Under the pieces are notes generated by a model. The model was given only the letters and a program-made list of their open reading frames with translations. It was not told the DNA's origin and made no database searches. From NCBI GenBank assembly GCA_947173495.1, contig CAMWFQ010000003.1, forward strand, positions 1 through 64,000: a stretch of 64,000 nucleotides of DNA, given 5' to 3'. The number at the start of each line of letters is the position of its first letter. Position 1 is the stretch's first letter. Of this stretch, positions 60,036 to 64,000 are shown in pieces. Position numbers and translations under genes: made by a program. The stretch is from an uncultured Lachnospiraceae bacterium (GTDB lineage: Bacteria > Bacillota > Clostridia > Lachnospirales > Lachnospiraceae).

Positions 60036-61058
60036 ATGGCTGACCTTAACCTAACTCCTTATGAGGACATCTATTCCGAAATAAAGGAAACCCTCCTGCT
60101 GTCACGCAATCAGGCATACAGCGCAGTCAATTTTGCGATGGTACAAGCCTACTGGCAGATTGGGCGCATCATTGTAGAGCATGAGCAAAACGGCAATGCG
60201 CGGGCTGATTATGGGAAAGCTGTTTTACAGGAGTTGTCCAGCCGTTTGACCAAGGACTTCGGCAAGGGCTTTTCTGTGCGGACATTGCAACAGATGAAGA
60301 AATTTTATGCGATGTTTCCAAATACGAACGCGCTGCGTTCGCAATTGACCTGGACGCATTACCGCCTTTTGCTGTCGGTGGAAAATGAACAGGCAAGGCA
60401 ATGGTATATGGACGAGGCTATTGCTTCCGCATGGTCGAGTCGCCAACTGGAAAGGCAGATTTCTACCCTATACTATGAGCGGCTTCTTGCAAGCAGAGAC
60501 CAGGTACCTGTAAGGGCCGAGGCTGTTGAACTCACAGCACCTTTATCTGCGGAAAATTTCATCAAAGACCCATATGTGTTGGAATTTCTTGATTTGAAAG
60601 ATTACCCGGCCCTGCGGGAGTCTGATTTGGAACAGGCATTGATTGATAAATTGCAGGAATTTCTGTTGGAGTTGGGGCGTGGTTTCTGCTTTGTAGCCAG
60701 ACAGAAGTTGATGCGCTATGAAGATGAGGACTTTTATCTTGACCTCGTGTTTTACCACAGTATCCTGAAATGCCATGTGCTGATTGACCTGAAAATCGGG
60801 AAATTGACCCACAGCGACATCGGCCAGATGGACAGCTACATCCGAATGTTTGATGCGCTATATAAAAACGAAGATGATAACCCTACTATCGGCATCATCT
60901 TGTGTTCCCAAAAGAATGAGGCAATCGTCAAATACTCTGTTTTGAACGATGCTCAACAAGTTTTTGCTTCGCGTTATCGTTTTGCCCTGCCCACTGCTGA
61001 AGAATTACAGCGTGAAATCGAAGCCGAGCGCAAGCGGATTGAAGAACAGGAGGGCTGA
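60036..61058 (+). CDS. YhcG/DUF1016-type PD-(D/E)XK nuclease
   Basis: A 340-residue protein. The N-terminal DUF1016 region (about 1-165: QAYWQIGRIIVEHEQNG, then LSVRTLQQMKKFYAMFP and LTWTHYRLLLSVENEQAR) is followed by a PD-(D/E)XK nuclease domain (RYEDEDFYLDLVFYH, then LIDLKIGKLTHSDIGQMDSY). The Asp in DLVFY and the D-x-K in LIDLKIG are the likely catalytic residues. ATG at 60036 has AAGGAGG upstream. Members often sit beside or inside type I RM operons, as here, between HsdS and HsdR. The function is not established. Confidence 0.9.
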   Translation: MADLNLTPYEDIYSEIKETLLLSRNQAYSAVNFAMVQAYWQIGRIIVEHEQNGNARADYGKAVLQELSSRLTKDFGKGFSVRTLQQMKKFYAMFPNTNALRSQLTWTHYRLLLSVENEQARQWYMDEAIASAWSSRQLERQISTLYYERLLASRDQVPVRAEAVELTAPLSAENFIKDPYVLEFLDLKDYPALRESDLEQALIDKLQEFLLELGRGFCFVARQKLMRYEDEDFYLDLVFYHSILKCHVLIDLKIGKLTHSDIGQMDSYIRMFDALYKNEDDNPTIGIILCSQKNEAIVKYSVLNDAQQVFASRYRFALPTAEELQREIEAERKRIEEQEG

Positions 61059-61060
61059 GT

Positions 61061-64000
61061 ATGGCCTTTACAAATACAAAAGAAAGCGGTTTGGAGGCCC
61101 TCATTGTAAAATGGCTGGTTGAGCAGAACGGTTATGAAGAAGGGACTAACGCCGATTATAATAAAGAATATGCGATTGATGAACCCCGCCTTTTTCGATT
61201 TTTGCAGGATACCCAGCCCTCACAGATGGGTAAGCTGGGTGTGTTTCGGTCCGAACAGAAAAAGCGTCAGTTTCTGAACCGCCTCCAGGGTGAGTTGGTC
61301 AAACGCGGTATTGTAGATGTTCTGCGCAATGGCATTAAAGTGTATCCGGTTGATCTCATCATGTTCTATCTCACACCGACCGAAAACAACGAAAAAGCGA
61401 GGGAGATGTTCCAGAAAAATATTTTCAGCGTGACGCGCCAGCTCCGCTATTCTCAGGACGCAGGCAAGCTAGCTCTTGACCTGTGCTTATTTATCAATGG
61501 ATTGCCTGTCATCACCTTTGAACTCAAAAACCAGCTTACAAAGCAAAATGTGGATGATGCCGTCCAGCAGTACAAAGATGATCGCGATCCTCGAGAGATG
61601 TTGTTCCAGTTCAAACGCTGCATGGTGCATCTGGCCGTGGATGACGCCCGTATCAAATTTTGCACTCGACTCGCGAGCAAAGACAGTTGGTTTCTGCCTT
61701 TCGATAAGGGATACAACGATGGAGCAGGCAATCCGCCGAATCCCAATGGCTTAATGACCGATTACCTGTGGAAAGACATTCTTACAAAAGAAAAACTGAC
61801 GCTGATTATTGAGAACTACGCTCAGGTTGTTATCGAGGTAGACGAGGATACCAAAAAGAAAAAAGAGAAGCAAATTTTTCCACGGTATCATCAGCTGGAT
61901 GTAGTTACAAAGCTTCTTAGCGATATGCAGGAAAACGGTATTGGGCGTAAATACCTGATTCAGCACAGTGCAGGAAGCGGCAAGTCCAACTCTATCGCAT
62001 GGCTTGCCCATCAGTTGATTGGACTGGAACAGGATGGGCATCCGATGCTGGACTCGGTTATTGTGGTCACTGACCGCCGTATCCTCGATAAACAGATCAG
62101 GGATACTATCAAGCAGTTTATGCAGGTCAGCAATACCGTGGCATGGGCAGAACACTCCAGCGACCTTACCAAAGCCATCACGGATGGCAAGCGCATCATC
62201 GTTACTACGATCGAGAAGTTCCCGTATATCGTTCCACAAATTGGAGCCGTCCACAAAGATAACCGGTTTGCCATTATCATTGATGAGGCGCATTCCGGGC
62301 AGAGTGGTCGCAACTCCGCACAGATGAATCTTGCCCTCTCCGGACTCGCTTCGGATAACGAGATGGACAACGAGGACAAAATCAACGCTATGATGGAAGG
62401 GCGTAAACTGCTGAATAATGCCAGCTATTTTGCCTTCACAGCTACACCGAAGAATAAGACATTGGAGACCTTCGGCATGCTTGTTGTGGATGAATATGGA
62501 AATCCTATATTGAATGATAAGGGCGAATTGCAGCATAAGCCATTCCATGTCTACACGATGAAGCAAGCTATCCAGGAAGGATTTATTCTGGATGTGTTGC
62601 GGAATTACACACCTATTGACAGCTTTTACAGATTGATGAAGACTGTCGAGGACGATCCGATGTTTGACAAAAAACGCGCCCAGAAGAAACTCCGTAATTT
62701 TGTGGAGAGCGACAGCTATACCATAGCGAAGAAGGCCGCTATGATGGTTGACCACTTCCATGAACAGGTCATCGCTATGGGAAAAGTTGGCGGGCAGGCC
62801 CGCGCTATGGTTGTGACTGCCAGTATTCCGCGATGCATCGAATATTATTATGCTATCAACAAGTGTCTTTCTGAAAGGCACAGCCCCTATAAAACCATTA
62901 TTGCTTTCTCTGGTGAGTGTAAGTACAACGGTCAGGAACCGCCGCTGACCTCGGCAGGCATGAATGGATTCCCAGACGCTAAGATACCAAAGACCTTTAA
63001 GGCGGATCCGTATCGCATCCTGATTGTTGCGGATATGTTTCAGACCGGCTTTGATGAACCCCTGCTCCACACGATGTATGTGGATAAGATGCTCTATGAC
63101 ATCAAAGCTGTACAGACCCTTTCAAGGCTGAACCGTTGTCATCCAAAGAAGTACGACACCTTCGTTTTGGATTTCGCTAATAAACCGGAAATTATTGAAG
63201 AGTCCTTCTCGCGCTACTATCGCACCACGATTTTGTCCGGAGAGACTGACCCCAACAAACTTTATGATCTTGTGGCAACGATGGAAGGGTATCAGATATA
63301 TTCCGGTGATGATGTAGAACGCTTGGTTAACTTGTATCTGAATGGCGCAGATCGTGATAAACTTGATCCTACTCTGGATGCCTGTACAGTCATTTATAAG
63401 CAGTTGGAAACGGATGACCAGATTAAGTTCAAAAGCGCGGCAAAAGCTTTTTGCCGTACATATGGATTCCTCGGCGCGATTATTCCCTATGGCAATGCAG
63501 ATTGGGAGCGGCTCTCTATTTTCCTCAATCTGCTGATACCCAAACTGCCTTCTCCCCGTGAGGACGATCTGTCGCAGGGCATTCTTGAGGCAATCGATTT
63601 GGAAAGCTATCGCAACGAGGCGCGTGAGTCAATATCCATCAAGTTGGAGGATTCTGATTCCGAGGTTGCACCGGTTCCATCCGGCAAGGTTGGTCACATT
63701 ATCGAACCAGAGATGGATTTACTTTCCGTTATTCTGTCTGATTTCAACGATATGTTTGGCAATATCAATTGGAACGATGCAGATAATGTGCGCAGACAGA
63801 TTCTTGAAATACCCGCTATGGTTTCCAGGGATGAGAAATATCAAAATGCTATGAAGAACTCTGATGAACAGAGTGCAAGACTTGAAAGTGAGCGGGCTTT
63901 GCAGCAGGTCATCTTCGCTATCATGGCTGATAATATGGAATTGTTCAAACAGTTTCAGGATAATCCCTCATTCAAGAAATGGCTTTCCGATCTTGTATTT
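61061..64000 (+). CDS. hsdR: Type I restriction subunit HsdR, 3' end beyond window
   Basis: Starts three bases after the YhcG stop with ATG at 61061 and stays open to the end of the window, giving 980 codons with no stop. The N-terminal PD-(D/E)XK nuclease has the D in LALDLCLFINGLP and ExK in ITFELKNQ (about residues 139-155). Helicase motifs follow: Walker A HSAGSGKSNSI near 303, DEAH IIIDEAHSGQSG near 406, FAFTATPKNKT near 463, and VADMFQTGFDEP plus QTLSRLNRCHPKKYDT near 660-705. It translocates DNA and cuts at a distance in the HsdR2M2S complex. Only a short C-terminal part seems missing. Confidence 0.95.
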   Translation, partial: MAFTNTKESGLEALIVKWLVEQNGYEEGTNADYNKEYAIDEPRLFRFLQDTQPSQMGKLGVFRSEQKKRQFLNRLQGELVKRGIVDVLRNGIKVYPVDLIMFYLTPTENNEKAREMFQKNIFSVTRQLRYSQDAGKLALDLCLFINGLPVITFELKNQLTKQNVDDAVQQYKDDRDPREMLFQFKRCMVHLAVDDARIKFCTRLASKDSWFLPFDKGYNDGAGNPPNPNGLMTDYLWKDILTKEKLTLIIENYAQVVIEVDEDTKKKKEKQIFPRYHQLDVVTKLLSDMQENGIGRKYLIQHSAGSGKSNSIAWLAHQLIGLEQDGHPMLDSVIVVTDRRILDKQIRDTIKQFMQVSNTVAWAEHSSDLTKAITDGKRIIVTTIEKFPYIVPQIGAVHKDNRFAIIIDEAHSGQSGRNSAQMNLALSGLASDNEMDNEDKINAMMEGRKLLNNASYFAFTATPKNKTLETFGMLVVDEYGNPILNDKGELQHKPFHVYTMKQAIQEGFILDVLRNYTPIDSFYRLMKTVEDDPMFDKKRAQKKLRNFVESDSYTIAKKAAMMVDHFHEQVIAMGKVGGQARAMVVTASIPRCIEYYYAINKCLSERHSPYKTIIAFSGECKYNGQEPPLTSAGMNGFPDAKIPKTFKADPYRILIVADMFQTGFDEPLLHTMYVDKMLYDIKAVQTLSRLNRCHPKKYDTFVLDFANKPEIIEESFSRYYRTTILSGETDPNKLYDLVATMEGYQIYSGDDVERLVNLYLNGADRDKLDPTLDACTVIYKQLETDDQIKFKSAAKAFCRTYGFLGAIIPYGNADWERLSIFLNLLIPKLPSPREDDLSQGILEAIDLESYRNEARESISIKLEDSDSEVAPVPSGKVGHIIEPEMDLLSVILSDFNDMFGNINWNDADNVRRQILEIPAMVSRDEKYQNAMKNSDEQSARLESERALQQVIFAIMADNMELFKQFQDNPSFKKWLSDLVF

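Overview
The window looks like a chromosome segment of an anaerobic gut-type Firmicute, most likely a Lachnospiraceae member. This is inferred from strong AGGAGG-type ribosome sites, sigma-A promoters with 17-bp spacers, a partial glycyl-radical-type microcompartment locus, LplB/YtcP-type sugar ABC transporters, YesMN-type two-component genes and a Clostridia-style chemotaxis operon. No rRNA, tRNA or CRISPR was seen. Most genes from 1 to 55 kb are on the minus strand.

Region 1 (1-5.9 kb): head of a bacterial microcompartment operon, with an EutS/PduU-type shell protein, EutP/PduV-type GTPase, class II sugar-phosphate aldolase, HbpS/GlcG-like protein and CoA-acylating aldehyde dehydrogenase. 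The aldolase and dehydrogenase carry tails that look like encapsulation peptides. The set fits fucose/rhamnose breakdown through lactaldehyde and propanediol. A PHP phosphoesterase and an RpiR regulator run the other way. Region 2 (5.9-13.9 kb): an apparently complete N-acetylmuramic acid salvage operon, with ABC importer (binding protein and two permeases), beta-lactamase-fold hydrolase, MurQ etherase, a NamZ-like exo-muramidase without signal peptide, and a MurK-like kinase. It parallels the B. subtilis mur-amiE-nagZ-namZ cluster, but with an ABC importer and kinase in place of the PTS.

Region 3 (14.2-27 kb): a ParA-like ATPase with an Ala/Lys-rich repeat protein; an ABC exporter with its OmpR-type two-component system and a recognisable direct-repeat operator; a minimal GHKL kinase; pyrF; a TPR lipoprotein; an Hpt protein; an RNA m5C methyltransferase; and a PatB/MalY C-S lyase. 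Region 4 (27-36.7 kb): a chemotaxis operon in the order PAS kinase, REC-HD-GYP-like protein (degenerate active site), CheR, CheB, CheY, CheA, CheW, MCP, with a strong promoter, an operator-like palindrome and a terminator-like hairpin in its leader. Region 5 (36.7-42.6 kb): ROK kinase, MATE exporter, a two-domain glycosyltransferase, and a LytTR-DUF3021 regulatory pair.

Region 6 (42.7-52 kb): a rhamnoside-use operon (GH78 alpha-L-rhamnosidase, two ABC permeases, binding lipoprotein) next to a YesMN-type sensor/regulator and a NifX/NifB-domain protein. It probably feeds rhamnose to the aldolase of region 1. Region 7 (52-64 kb): a defence island, with a truncated AAA-ATPase relic, a fused methylase-specificity protein with an HNH nuclease, and divergently a type I restriction-modification operon (XRE regulator, HsdM, HsdS, a two-helix membrane coiled-coil protein, a YhcG/DUF1016 nuclease and HsdR, which runs off the end).

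Several families of short dispersed palindromic repeats lie in the intergenic gaps, and one forms most of the leader of the rhamnoside transporter transcript.
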